From positions 1,364,001 to 1,428,000 of the forward strand of contig NZ_WUAG01000001.1 in the NCBI RefSeq assembly GCF_009828855.1: a stretch of DNA of 64,000 nt. The letters run 5' to 3'. The notes beneath the pieces were generated by a model that was not told the DNA's origin, did no database searches, and saw only the letters and a list, made by a program, of their open reading frames with translations. The DNA is from Psychromonas sp. L1A2 (GTDB lineage Bacteria; Pseudomonadota; Gammaproteobacteria; Enterobacterales; Psychromonadaceae). Shown here piece after piece: positions 8,320 to 17,228 of the stretch. Each line of letters opens with the position of its first letter. Positions within the stretch are counted from its first letter, which is position 1. Made by a program: the position numbers and the translations under genes.

Positions 8320-10369
8320 TGATTGTGAGAACTAGATGTAAACCAATGAGCTTCGTCATTGTTTATAGAGAATTGAGCCCGACGAGCTACCAGATTGGTT
8401 CATCTTACATAAGAGATGTTTTCTAATGATCAAACTATTTTATTTAAAAATAACGTAGATATTAACTATTTTGGGTATTTAAAATGAAAACTTTAGAACT
8501 TCTAAAGAGTTTAGAAGTTGGTTGCGAGAGCAGGATTTTAAGCTACGATCTTCGCCATCGTTTATAGAGAATTGAGTCCGACGAGCTACCAGATTGATTC
8601 ATCTTACATAAGAGATGTTTTCTAATGATCAAACTATTTTATTTAAAAATAATGTAGATATTAACTATTCGGGGTATTTAAAATGAAAACTTTAGAACTT
8701 CTAAAGAGTTTAGAAGTTGGTTGCGAGAGCAGGATTTGAACCTACGACCTTCGCCATTGTTTATAGAGAATTGAGCCCGACGAGCTACCAGACTGCTCCA
8801 TATTGGATACAATATTTTTTATCGATTAGGTCTTTTCGCATAAACGTAAAATAGATATTAGTTTTTGGTAGGGTATTACCTATGTGTTGATTGAGTAACT
8901 AAAGAACTTCTAAAGTTATTAGAAGTTGGTTGCGAGAGCAGGATTTGAAGCTACGATCTTCGCCATTGTTTATAGAGAATTGAGCCCGACGAGCTACCAG
9001 ATTGATTCATCTTACATAAGAGATGTTTTCTAACGAGCAATTTTTTATTTAAAAATAATTTAGATATCAACTATTTGGGGTGTTTAAAATGAAAACTTTA
9101 GAACTTCTAAAGAGTTTGGAAGTTGGTTGCGAGAGCAGGATTTGAAGCTACGATCTTCGCCATTGTTTATAGAGAATTGAGCCCGATGAGCTACTAGACT
9201 GCTCCATCTTGGATACAATATTCTTTTATCGATTAGATTGTTTTACATAAACGTAAAGAATATATTAATTTTTTTGCAGAGTATATTCTATGTGTTAATT
9301 GAATAATTAAAGAACTTCTAAAGAGTTTAGAAGCTGGTTGCGAGAGCATGATTTGAACCTACGCCTTCGCCATTGTTTATAGAGAATTGAGTCCGACGAG
9401 CTACCAGATTGATTCATCTTACATAAGAGATGTTTTCTAATGATCAAACTATTTTATTTAAAAATAACGTAGATATTAACTATTCGGGTATTTAAAATGA
9501 AAACTTTAGAACTTCTAAAGAGTTTAGAAGTTGGTTGCGAGAGCAGGGGTTGAACCTACGACCTTCGTCATTGTTTATAGAGAATTGAGCCCGACGAGCT
9601 ACCAGATTGATTCATCTTACATAAGAGATGTTTTCTAATGATCAAACTATTTTATTTAAAAATAACGTAGATATTAACTATTTGGGGTATTTAAAATGTA
9701 AACTTTAGAACTTCTAAATAGTTTAGAAGTTGGTTGCGAGAGCAGAATTTGAACCTACGACCTTCGCCATTGTTTATAGAGAATTGAGCCCGACGAGCTA
9801 CCAGGTTTTTCTACTTTGAATACAATATATTTTATCGATTAGGTCTTTTCGCATAAACGTAAAATAGATATTAGTTTTTGGTAGGGTATTACCTATGTGT
9901 TGATTGAGTAACTAAAGAACTTCTAAAGAGGTTAGAAGTTGGTTGCGAGAGCAGGATTTGAACCTACGACCTTCGCCATTGTTTATAGAGAATTGAGCCC
10001 GACGAGCTACCAGATTGTTCCATTTTGAATACAATATATTTTAACGATTAGATTTTTCGCATAAGCATAAGCATAAGCATATAGTAGATATTAGTTTTTT
10101 GGTAAGGTATTGGGTATGTGTTGATTGAATAACTAAAGAGCTTTTAAAGAGTTTAGAAGTTGGTTGCGAGAGCTGGATTTGAGCCTATGACCTTCGCCAT
10201 TGTTTATAGAGAATTGAGCCCGACGAGCTACCAGGTTTTTCTACTTTGAATACAATATATTTTATCGATTAGGTCTTTTCGCATAAACGTAAAATAGATA
10301 TTAGTTTTTGGTAGGGTATTACCTATGTGTTGATTGAGTAACTAAAGAACTTCTAAAGTTATTAGAAGT
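8320..10369 (-). repeat. Array of ten decayed initiator-tRNA-like units
   Basis: Ten units related to tRNA-fMet, read on the minus strand, with their CCA ends at 8320, 8519, 8718, 8927, 9124, 9335, 9532, 9731, 9940 and 10161; the next period lands on the intact tRNA at 10370. Periods are 197-221 bp. In every unit the five plus-strand bases GGTTA of the anticodon arm are replaced by an 18-base block (CCATTGTTTATAGAGAAT or a one-base variant), which removes the anticodon and one side of its stem. The 5' acceptor strand is also replaced, so the cloverleaf cannot close. T-arm and D-arm sequences remain recognisable. Most units are bordered on the CCA side by AACTTCTAAA-GAG-TTTAGAAGTT, a 10-bp hairpin. 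The oldest-looking unit is the first (8320). Confidence 0.9.
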
Positions 10370-10446
<77 letters not shown>

Positions 10447-10492
10447 TCCGGAATTGATGTTTCTTTTTTCTACTATTGTAACGTTCTAAAAT

Positions 10493-10569
<77 letters not shown>

Positions 10570-10627
10570 TCCGATATATTTGTAACATTTTTATTATTAA
10601 ACTTTCTTTTCTTCTTGAAGGAAGAAT

Positions 10628-10704
<77 letters not shown>

Positions 10705-10762
10705 TCCGATATATTTGTAACTTTTTTACTATTAAACTTTCTTTTCTTCTTGAAGGAAGAAT

Positions 10763-10839
<77 letters not shown>

Positions 10840-10889
10840 TCCGGATTTAATAAACACTTAAACGACAACTTTTTCTTCTTAAGAAGAAT

Positions 10890-10966
<77 letters not shown>

Positions 10967-11000
10967 TCCGTTTAAGTGCGGCGAATGATATAGAGATCAC

Positions 11001-11029
11001 ATTATATTGCAAGCGTTATTTGGTGTATC
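11001..11029 (-). promoter_or_regulatory. Promoter of the initiator tRNA operon
   Basis: On the minus strand a perfect -10 TATAAT (11001-11006) is preceded at 17 bp by GATACA (11024-11029), matching the last three bases of the -35 consensus. The first tRNA begins about 35 bp downstream. Confidence 0.6.
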
Positions 11030-11126
11030 TAAGCAAATGAGATGCTAGTTGCTTAAAGAACAAGCGAATTGTCTTAATCGTTCATAATTAAAGGTATATC
11101 TATAATATTAAGTGAAAATAATGATG

Positions 11127-11219
11127 TTGTTTAGATGGGCTACTTTTAATGGTAAAAGTAGGGGAGGTAATTGTATGAATTTCATTCATCATACAATTAC
11201 TATCACACAATCTAAATAA
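11127..11219 (+). ncRNA. Candidate structured RNA: three-way junction upstream of a membrane protein gene
   Basis: Three nested helices are seen directly: a closing stem 11127-11136 with 11210-11219 (10 bp including one G-U), hairpin 1 11140-11148 with 11153-11161 (9 bp, loop ATGG), and hairpin 2 11167-11178 with 11189-11200 (12 bp perfect, 10-nt loop). Together they form a compact three-way junction. It lies 92 bp before the start of the next gene, so it could be a 5' UTR element (riboswitch or leader) or a small RNA. A TATAAT box at 11101-11106 is a possible start. No known riboswitch class is recognised. Confidence 0.55.
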
Positions 11220-11311
11220 GGAACAAGCATTTAGTTTTTAACAGGGTATTATTGCACTTTTAAACACTTAGACTTTTATAGCTAACTTAAATTTTATAGA
11301 AAGAGGTAAAC

Positions 11312-11659
11312 ATGGATAGCAACGGTTCTAAACCGGGTAATTCAGTTCTCGAAGAGCTCACAGGGTTTAAACCCAAGGCATTTATCATTATTATCGCTGT
11401 TGCGTATATGTCATTATTAACTATTCCTGCTGCTATTAATTCAGTAGGTTTGCCTGCAATGCCGATCGTTATAGGTGTGATGCTTATTCAGTATGGTCTT
11501 TTGTACTTTGTAGGTAAAATACATGGTAGTAGTATTCTAAAAACAATGACGGGTAATGGATTCATTGGTTGGTTGATGTGGTTAGCATTGGTATGTATGT
11601 TAATGCTACCTGTTATCCATTTGTTAACTATGTTTGGAATAATAAATATTGGCTCTTAA
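11312..11659 (+). CDS. Small integral membrane protein of unknown function
   Basis: 115 residues with a soluble N-terminus of about 22 residues, a hydrophobic helix at ~24-44, another at ~48-67, and a longer hydrophobic region at ~82-111, so three or four membrane spans. GAAAGAGG lies at a good distance before the ATG. I do not recognise the family. It stands alone between the tRNA operon and bax and is preceded by the three-way-junction RNA candidate, which may regulate it. Confidence 0.75.
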   Translation: MDSNGSKPGNSVLEELTGFKPKAFIIIIAVAYMSLLTIPAAINSVGLPAMPIVIGVMLIQYGLLYFVGKIHGSSILKTMTGNGFIGWLMWLALVCMLMLPVIHLLTMFGIINIGS

Positions 11660-11704
11660 AGTCAATAAAATCGACTATCTAGCATTATATGAGTGATAAT
11701 TGAA

Positions 11705-11750
11705 AAAGGTAATAACAATACAACTGCTTGTTACCTTTACTTTTATTTTG
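11705..11750 (+). terminator. Terminator after the small membrane protein
   Basis: AAAGGTAA (11705-11712) pairs with TTACCTTT (11731-11738) and is followed by the T-rich run ACTTTTATTTTG. Confidence 0.6.
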
Positions 11751-12020
11751 ATGCAAACTTCAATTAACATCCCTTAAAACTTAATTTCTATATTTATTTT
11801 ATAATTAGTTTACTAACTAACTTCTTCTTTTGTTGCCTATAATACAACGATCATAACCATATTATTTACTTATTGAATGTTTCTTATCGCATTATTTAAC
11901 CCATCAATTATCTTAATATGTCATCAACTTCCTTAACATGTAAATGAAATTAACTTATTACCTGTTATACCAATATTATAAAAATAGGTGTCATTAACTA
12001 TTTTCTGGAAATTACTCTTT

Positions 12021-12917
12021 ATGAAAAAAATCATCATTTTTACATTACTTAGTGTGTTGTTTTTGTCTGCCTGTACGGAGAATCTGTCGACCTCTGAAAA
12101 ACTAATGGCTAATCCAACTGAAATAAAAATCACCTCATTAGATGATCTCAATGCGGTATTCAAAAAACTACATTACACCCCTGAAGATTGGGAAAATGGA
12201 GTGAAAGAAGTACCTCGATTAACGTTTGAAAGTGTTAGTCCAAAATGGCAAGAAATCTCTAAAAATCTACCCGTAGAAAATAAAAAAAGTATTTTTCTAC
12301 GTTTAATATTACCGTTAGTTTTAGTCTCAAATGAAAATATTTTGCGTGAACGAGAAATCGTTAAAACCGCTAAATTAATCTCTCCTGAACTGATTTCTAT
12401 TGCGCTTAAATATGAAGTTATTGAAGATGAAATAACGGCTTTAACCAATGCAAACAAACAAACATTATTGAAGCGCGTTAATATTATTCCACCTTCTTTA
12501 GCGTTAGCACAAGCGGCGGAAGAGAGTGCATGGGGAACTTCACGATTTGCACTTGAGGGAAATGCGTTTTTTGGGCAATGGGATTTTAGCGGCAATGGCA
12601 TTAAACCAAAACAACAACGTACTGAATTAGGTAATTACGGCATTGCTCGTTTTGATAGTCCTTTAGGCTCAGTGGAAGGGTACATGTTAAACATTAATAC
12701 TACTTCTGCTTATAAGTCACTGCGTAATTTACGCGCTAAACAAGTGGCTGCTAATAAAACTTTTTCCGGTTTATTATTGGCTGGTACCTTGATCAAATAT
12801 TCTGAACGTGGTCAAGCTTATATCGACGGACTTCGTAGTTTAATTCGTTATAACAAACTAAGCGTAACCGATGATACTTTTTTATCAGACAATAATTTAG
12901 TGCATCTCGTCTACTAA
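12021..12917 (+). CDS. bax: Bax-like lipoprotein with glucosaminidase domain
   Basis: 298 residues from the ATG at 12021, chosen because it begins a clear lipoprotein signal (MKKIIIFTLLSVLFLSAC, lipobox LSAC with Cys18). An upstream in-frame start at 11988 would spoil the signal peptide. The C-terminal half has LAQAAEESAWGTSRFALEGN, with the Glu expected as catalytic in the mannosyl-glycoprotein endo-beta-N-acetylglucosaminidase-like family (PF01832), and FFGQW as in E. coli Bax. Likely acts on peptidoglycan from the membrane face. It is transcribed alone. Confidence 0.85.
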   Translation: MKKIIIFTLLSVLFLSACTENLSTSEKLMANPTEIKITSLDDLNAVFKKLHYTPEDWENGVKEVPRLTFESVSPKWQEISKNLPVENKKSIFLRLILPLVLVSNENILREREIVKTAKLISPELISIALKYEVIEDEITALTNANKQTLLKRVNIIPPSLALAQAAEESAWGTSRFALEGNAFFGQWDFSGNGIKPKQQRTELGNYGIARFDSPLGSVEGYMLNINTTSAYKSLRNLRAKQVAANKTFSGLLLAGTLIKYSERGQAYIDGLRSLIRYNKLSVTDDTFLSDNNLVHLVY

Positions 12918-12935
12918 TTATTCGTACTTTCTTTA

Positions 12936-12987
12936 CTCTATAGTATTAATTCTTATCGATTTTACTATTGAATTTAATACTATAGAG
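12936..12987. repeat. Long inverted repeat after bax
   Basis: CTCTATAGTATTAA (12936-12949) is perfectly repeated in inverse at 12974-12987, with 24 bases between. No T-run follows, so it is a stable hairpin but not a standard terminator. Confidence 0.7.
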
Positions 12988-13070
12988 ACCCATTAAAATT
13001 GTGAAATCCATACCCAACTTAGCTATTTTCGATAAATTAATGGAAAGCATTTGCACCGGATCACGATTTC

Positions 13071-13112
13071 AGAGCATAACTAAATCTAATTATTTTTTCT
13101 GAATTATGCTCT
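13071..13112. repeat. Inverted repeat upstream of fadL
   Basis: AGAGCATAA (13071-13079) pairs with TTATGCTCT (13104-13112), 24 bases apart. It could form a hairpin between bax and fadL; the function is unknown. Confidence 0.5.
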
Positions 13113-13179
13113 TCTTATTTAATATTAAGTGATGTTGTAACACTTCGGACTCACTACACCAAATACCAAGGATGATAAT

Positions 13180-14415
13180 ATGCGCACTCGGATGCAAGGA
13201 CTTCATTTATTTAAAAAAACACTACTCGTTAGTGCTCTTTCTCTTTCTGCTTTGCAAGTCAATGCAGCGGGCTTTCAATTAAATTCACAATCTGCAACAG
13301 GGTTAGGTCGTGCTTTTGCAGGTGATGCTGTTATTGCTGATAATGCGTCAGTTATGGCTCGTAATGCAGCAGCAATGGCATTGTTTGATAAAACAGCGGT
13401 ATCTTTAGGTGTTAACTTTTTAAAGACTGATATTTCAATATCAGATGGTGTCTATACAGGACCAACAGCTCCTAGTGGAACAAGTTCAAATTATGATGAT
13501 GCAGGTGGTGTTTCTGTTTCACCTAATATTCACGTTATTTTTCCAATTAACGATAAGTTTGCTATTGGCGCTAATTTGTATAGTAATTTTGGTACTCGAA
13601 CGGATTTTGATGATTCCTTTACAGGTTCAGAGTTTGGTGGATTGACCGATGTTAAAAGTTTGAATTTAGGGTTAGCCGCTTCTTACCGTATCAACCAACA
13701 ATGGAGTGTTGGTGCTGGGATCGATATTATTTATGGAGTAGGGGAGTTAAAACGAACCCTAGATATTGGAGTTGCTGAAATTACTGCCTTAGATGCTGAT
13801 GTTGATGGCTTTGCTGTAGGTTTTAATTTAGGTGCCGTATTTGAATTAAATAAAAATAATCGTTTTGGATTGTCTTATCATTATAGCCCTGAGTTAGAAG
13901 TAGAGGGGGATGTTACTCGTAATAATGTAACCACTGAAAATGATTCTTTATATTTAGGATTGCCTGATATGGCTGAATTTTCTGGTTACCACCGTATTAC
14001 AGATACCAAATATGCGGTTCATTATAGTGTTCAATGGATTGGTTGGTCTTCATTCGACACATTAGAGTCTGACGCTACAGGTACAGTGAGTACTTATAAG
14101 TGGAAAGATACAATGCACTTTTCAATTGGTGGCACTTATTACTTAAATGAAACTTGGACATTACGTACAGGCTATATGTACGACATGAGCGCTCAAGATG
14201 AGGTGACTTCAATCTCAGTACCTGACTCAGATCGCCAATGGTTCTCAGGCGGCTTTACTTATCACTTCTCTGAAAGCAGCAATGTGGATTTTGGTGCTAC
14301 TTATTTGTTAGGTAAAAACGTATCTGTTTCAGAAAGCACTGCATTATCATCTATCACCGGTACAACACATGCTGATGCATTATTAGTAGCGGTACAATAT
14401 AGCCACGAATTTTAG
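13180..14415 (+). CDS. fadL: FadL-family outer membrane long-chain fatty acid transporter
   Basis: 411 residues with a signal peptide ending at VNAA and a mature start GFQLNSQSATGLGRAFAG, followed by ASVMARNAAAMALF, both typical of FadL N-terminal hatch sequences. The rest alternates short polar and aromatic segments as in a beta-barrel and ends in a C-terminal Phe (YSHEF), the usual outer-membrane insertion signal. Family: OMPP1/FadL/TodX (PF03349). AAGGATGATAATATG gives a good ribosome site; ATG at 13192 is an alternative start. By family it imports long-chain fatty acids or other hydrophobic compounds. Since the window also encodes a DSF synthase, fatty-acid-type signal uptake is conceivable but speculative. 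Confidence 0.9.
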   Translation: MRTRMQGLHLFKKTLLVSALSLSALQVNAAGFQLNSQSATGLGRAFAGDAVIADNASVMARNAAAMALFDKTAVSLGVNFLKTDISISDGVYTGPTAPSGTSSNYDDAGGVSVSPNIHVIFPINDKFAIGANLYSNFGTRTDFDDSFTGSEFGGLTDVKSLNLGLAASYRINQQWSVGAGIDIIYGVGELKRTLDIGVAEITALDADVDGFAVGFNLGAVFELNKNNRFGLSYHYSPELEVEGDVTRNNVTTENDSLYLGLPDMAEFSGYHRITDTKYAVHYSVQWIGWSSFDTLESDATGTVSTYKWKDTMHFSIGGTYYLNETWTLRTGYMYDMSAQDEVTSISVPDSDRQWFSGGFTYHFSESSNVDFGATYLLGKNVSVSESTALSSITGTTHADALLVAVQYSHEF

Positions 14416-14454
14416 GCTCTGTTACGTTACTATTAATAACGTTTATTAAATCAA

Positions 14455-14485
14455 GAAAAAAAGCGCCGAAGGGCGCTTTTTTATT
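14455..14485. terminator. Terminator between fadL and rnfH, usable from both strands
   Basis: AAGCGCC (14461-14467), loop GAAG, GGCGCTT (14472-14478), with an A-run before and a T-run after. Confidence 0.9.
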
Positions 14486-14555
14486 AGCAATAGAAATACA
14501 AATTATTACTAACCTAAATTCTAAATTCGCATAATAAGTGAGTTGCAGTAATCAG

Positions 14556-14855
14556 TTAGTTGTTTTTAGCTTGTTTGGCTTTTTCAGCGCGTAACTTACG
14601 CATTTCTTTCGGATCTGCTGTTAATGGGCGATAAATTTCAATACGATCACCTTGTTTGACAGTGTTTTCTAATTTATCTGGTTTACTAAAAATACCAACA
14701 ACCGCTTTACTTGGGATAATTTCTGGAAAGTGTTTAACAATACCCGATAGCTTAATACAGTTTTCAATAGTCGTGCCGCTAGGTACTTTTAAGGACAATA
14801 ACACTTGTTTATGAGGGAGGCCGTAAACGACCTCTATATCAATTAACTGATTCAT
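14556..14855 (-). CDS. rnfH: RnfH family ubiquitin-like protein
   Basis: 99 residues. Begins with a beta-grasp strand (IDIEVVYGLPHKQVLLSLKVP) and carries the family segments VGIFSK and DRIEIYRPL followed by DPKEMRKLRAEK, diagnostic of RnfH/UPF0125. Function is not firmly known; the name comes from linkage to rnf genes in other bacteria. It lies downstream of ratA on the same strand, the same pair as in E. coli. Confidence 0.92.
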   Translation of the reverse strand: MNQLIDIEVVYGLPHKQVLLSLKVPSGTTIENCIKLSGIVKHFPEIIPSKAVVGIFSKPDKLENTVKQGDRIEIYRPLTADPKEMRKLRAEKAKQAKNN

Positions 14856-14934
14856 CTATTTTAACTCTCAACTTTAACGCTTAATTTTAACACTTAATTT
14901 TAATACTCAACTTTAGACTTAACTAAAATGAAAA

Positions 14935-15372
14935 TTAACGGCTACCGTAAACTGTTTTAGCTCTACTAGAAAATGATTTCACCATAGAACCGATCAACTC
15001 ATGAAAAATACGACCAAAAGCTAACTCAATAAGAGAGTTACTAAACTCAAACTCTAAATCTAAACTCACTTTACATGCTTGTTCATCTAATTCAGTAAAA
15101 GTCCAACCACCTGTTAAATGCTTAAAAGGGCCTTCAACCAAATTCATTGCAATCGACTTCCCTGGTACAAGTGCATTCTCAGTAACAAAGGTTTGGCTAA
15201 TACCTGCTTTAGAGACTTTAATAGACGCTTTCATTAAATTAGCTTGGTCGACTAATACAGACGTTTCACTACAACCAGGCAAAAACTCAGGATAAGCATC
15301 CACATCATTCACTAGTTGATACATTTCTTGTGCGCTATACATCAACAATGCGCTACGTGATACTTGAGCCAT
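14935..15372 (-). CDS. ratA: RatA/COQ10-like START-domain protein
   Basis: 145 residues of the polyketide cyclase/START fold (COQ10 family): ALLMYSAQEMYQLVNDVDAYPEFLPGC is the hallmark N-terminus. In E. coli RatA was described as an inhibitor of 70S ribosome association, while homologues bind ubiquinone, so the true job is debated. It is divergent from smpB and co-directional with rnfH, a conserved gammaproteobacterial arrangement that supports the call. Confidence 0.92.
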   Translation of the reverse strand: MAQVSRSALLMYSAQEMYQLVNDVDAYPEFLPGCSETSVLVDQANLMKASIKVSKAGISQTFVTENALVPGKSIAMNLVEGPFKHLTGGWTFTELDEQACKVSLDLEFEFSNSLIELAFGRIFHELIGSMVKSFSSRAKTVYGSR

Positions 15373-15662
15373 GTCTTACCTCGTTTGAAAAAGGGTATCT
15401 TACACGATGCGATGCGTGAACTGAAAAAAAATAGCAAAAAAATGCTGATAAATGAGTGACTTTCCAACAAATAAAATAATCATTTAACAACAAATGTTAG
15501 TGACAGTTCAGTCATTAACATGCTTTACTCCGTCACTAGCTTGTCGATTAAAATCAAGATCATAAGGTGATGATAATAGTTGATCATTACTCAGTATTGT
15601 ATTACAAAGTTGATTCTCAGCTAGCGACGCATAAAGCAAATTATGAAGTAAGCATCTTAGTG

Positions 15663-15765
15663 GTTAGAAAGTTATAATTTAACCCGTTATATCTCCAACT
15701 TTCTGCCTAGATCCTGTTCATTTCAATGCTTGCTGAACTTTCCACCTTGAATGATAAAGGGTATA
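15663..15765. repeat. 103-bp dispersed repeat, copy 1 (upstream of smpB)
   Basis: About 103 bp that match 41931-42033 with scattered differences, with shared blocks GTTAGAAAGT, ATTTAACCCGTTA, CTTTCTGCCTA, TTCAATGCTTGCTGAA and ACCTTGAATG. It contains an internal AGAAAGT/ACTTTCT inverted repeat. It ends in GGGTATA, which here is part of TATAAT (15762-15767) directly before smpB. Confidence 0.8.
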
Positions 15766-15767
15766 AT
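15739..15767 (+). promoter_or_regulatory. Putative smpB promoter carried mostly by the repeat
   Basis: TTTCCA (15739-15744), 17-bp spacing, TATAAT (15762-15767). A transcript would begin about 7 bases later, at or beside the smpB ATG at 15775, giving a leaderless or near-leaderless mRNA. Confidence 0.45.
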
Positions 15768-15774
15768 GCAGGTT

Positions 15775-16260
15775 ATGGCTAAAAAAAACTCAAAACCAAA
15801 AAATAACGACAATACGATTGCACGTAACAAACGTGCTTCTCATGAATACCACTTAGAGGAACGCTTTGAAGCGGGAATTGAGTTACAAGGTTGGGAAGTA
15901 AAATCTTTACGCGCAGGTAAAGCAAATATTGCAGATAGTTATATCTTCTTAAAAAATGGAGAGGCTTTCTTACTTAATGCAACATTTCCACCATTGCTCG
16001 CAGCATCATCACACGTAGTTTGTGATCCTTTACGTTATCGTAAATTATTACTTAAACGCCGTGAGCTTGATAACTTAGTCGGTAAAGTTGAACGACAGGG
16101 TTACTCTATTATTCCAATTTCACTCTATTGGAAACATGCGTGGGTAAAAATCTCGTTTGCTTTAGCAAAAGGTAAACAAGATCACGACAAACGTAGTGAT
16201 GTTAAAGATCGTGAATGGCAAGTTCAAAAAGAACGTATGATGAAGCATAGCGTTCGATAA
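15775..16260 (+). CDS. smpB: SsrA-binding protein SmpB
   Basis: 161 residues. Contains the SmpB core [19 protein letters not shown] and [19 protein letters not shown], and ends with a basic tail ([17 protein letters not shown]) that enters the decoding centre. It binds tmRNA and delivers it to stalled ribosomes. I chose the ATG at 15775 (MAKKNSKPK) because it matches the family N-terminus; an in-frame ATG at 15751 would precede it with eight extra residues. ssrA lies about 95 bp downstream on the same strand. Confidence 0.95.
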   Translation: MAKKNSKPKNNDNTIARNKRASHEYHLEERFEAGIELQGWEVKSLRAGKANIADSYIFLKNGEAFLLNATFPPLLAASSHVVCDPLRYRKLLLKRRELDNLVGKVERQGYSIIPISLYWKHAWVKISFALAKGKQDHDKRSDVKDREWQVQKERMMKHSVR

Positions 16261-16280
16261 ACAAGCAGTTAGCAAACAAC

Positions 16281-16304
16281 ATGCAAGATAATACTATCTT
16301 GCAT
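16281..16304 (+). repeat. Hairpin between smpB and ssrA
   Basis: ATGCAAGATA-ATAC-TATCTTGCAT, a perfect 10-bp stem with a 4-nt loop and no following T-run. It may be a processing site or block on a joint smpB-ssrA transcript. Confidence 0.6.
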
Positions 16305-16355
16305 CACTTAGCTTTGTTAGACTTAACTTGTTGGTGATTTATCACTAACCACTGT

Positions 16356-16709
16356 GGGGATGATTTAGGACTCGACGAGATTCTTGAAACCCAAGGTGCA
16401 TGCCGAGGTGGCGGTTGGCCTCGTAAAAAGCCGCCAACGTTATAGTTGCAAACGACTCTAACTACTCTCTAGCAGCTTAGGCTAGCTAGCCTTCCACCCG
16501 CGCTTTTCCAATGGGTAGGGATTCGGAAGGTCATTTACATCGGATAGCGAGGGAACCTTGTTCGAGGGTGAACCGCGAAATAGTATCGGACTCGCTTTTT
16601 AATATCCTGTCAGTTGGAGATTAACGAGTTAACCAAATAACTGACTAAGCATGTAGTACCGAGGATGTAGGTTTTTCGGACGGGGGTTCGACTCCCCCCA
16701 TCTCCACCA
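16356..16709 (+). ncRNA. ssrA: tmRNA (transfer-messenger RNA)
   Basis: 354 nt. The 5' GGGGATG pairs with CATCTCC before the encoded CCA at the 3' end. Conserved blocks include ACTCGACGAGATTCTTGAAA, CCCAAGGTGCATGCCGAGG, and near the 3' end GACTAAGCATGTAGTACCGAGG. The tag frame starts at GCA 16448 and encodes ANDSNYSLAA before TAG (to 16480); E. coli has ANDENYALAA. Its 3' end, a common integration site for islands, is followed by the accessory genes at 17229-20131. Confidence 0.97.
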
Positions 16710-16742
16710 CCTACTAGATTCTAAAATATTAGGAATCGACTA

Positions 16743-16786
16743 AAGCTCGTAACGTCAATCACCAATTGATATTACGGGCTTTTTTT
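16743..16786 (+). terminator. Terminator of ssrA
   Basis: AAGCTCGTAA ... TTACGGGCTT with an inner TCAAT/ATTGA helix, followed by T7. Confidence 0.85.
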
Positions 16787-17228
16787 ATGCCTGATAATTT
16801 TAGTCCTACCTCGTAGTCATGTAAATTTTATATATTATGTTACGTTATAGTTTTTTAATTTATTGAATTAATTTACTATTTTTAAGACTTTAAAAAAGTA
16901 GGCTTCAGCAGACTTACCCCAATTAACTTAATTTATGAAAATACGTGCTCCATTTTTTAATTGCTGTTATTCATTAAAAGGAGTTAATGGTTTTAAATAA
17001 CTATATAGAAGTATTTGTTCATTGGAATTTAGATTACAATCGGGCTGTTTAAATAAACAGTAATTAGTGAGGAGTATTGGCCTTGTAAATGAGGTTAATT
17101 TGTCAGTAAGGTAATTATAAATAAAAGATGAGTGGTCTTCTTTATTCATAATTAATTTAATCAATAAAGACAAACTATTTTGATATTATCCTTTTTTTAT
17201 TTTTAGTTAGTATTGTGTAAGTGATTTT
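16787..17228. other. AT-rich region between ssrA and the methyltransferase gene
   Basis: About 440 bases, AT-rich, without a convincing gene. A minus-strand frame of 68 codons (16967-17173) has no ribosome site of note and no recognisable motif. No direct repeat of the ssrA 3' end is visible that would mark the other end of an insertion. Confidence 0.4.

Noticed and set aside
8320-10369. CRISPR array
   Set aside because: Period is ~200 bp, repeat units are ~90-bp tRNA derivatives, the spacers fall in only two types, and no cas genes are present.
16967-17173. 68-codon minus-strand frame between ssrA and the methyltransferase
   Set aside because: No motif, no ribosome site of note, AT-rich chance frame.
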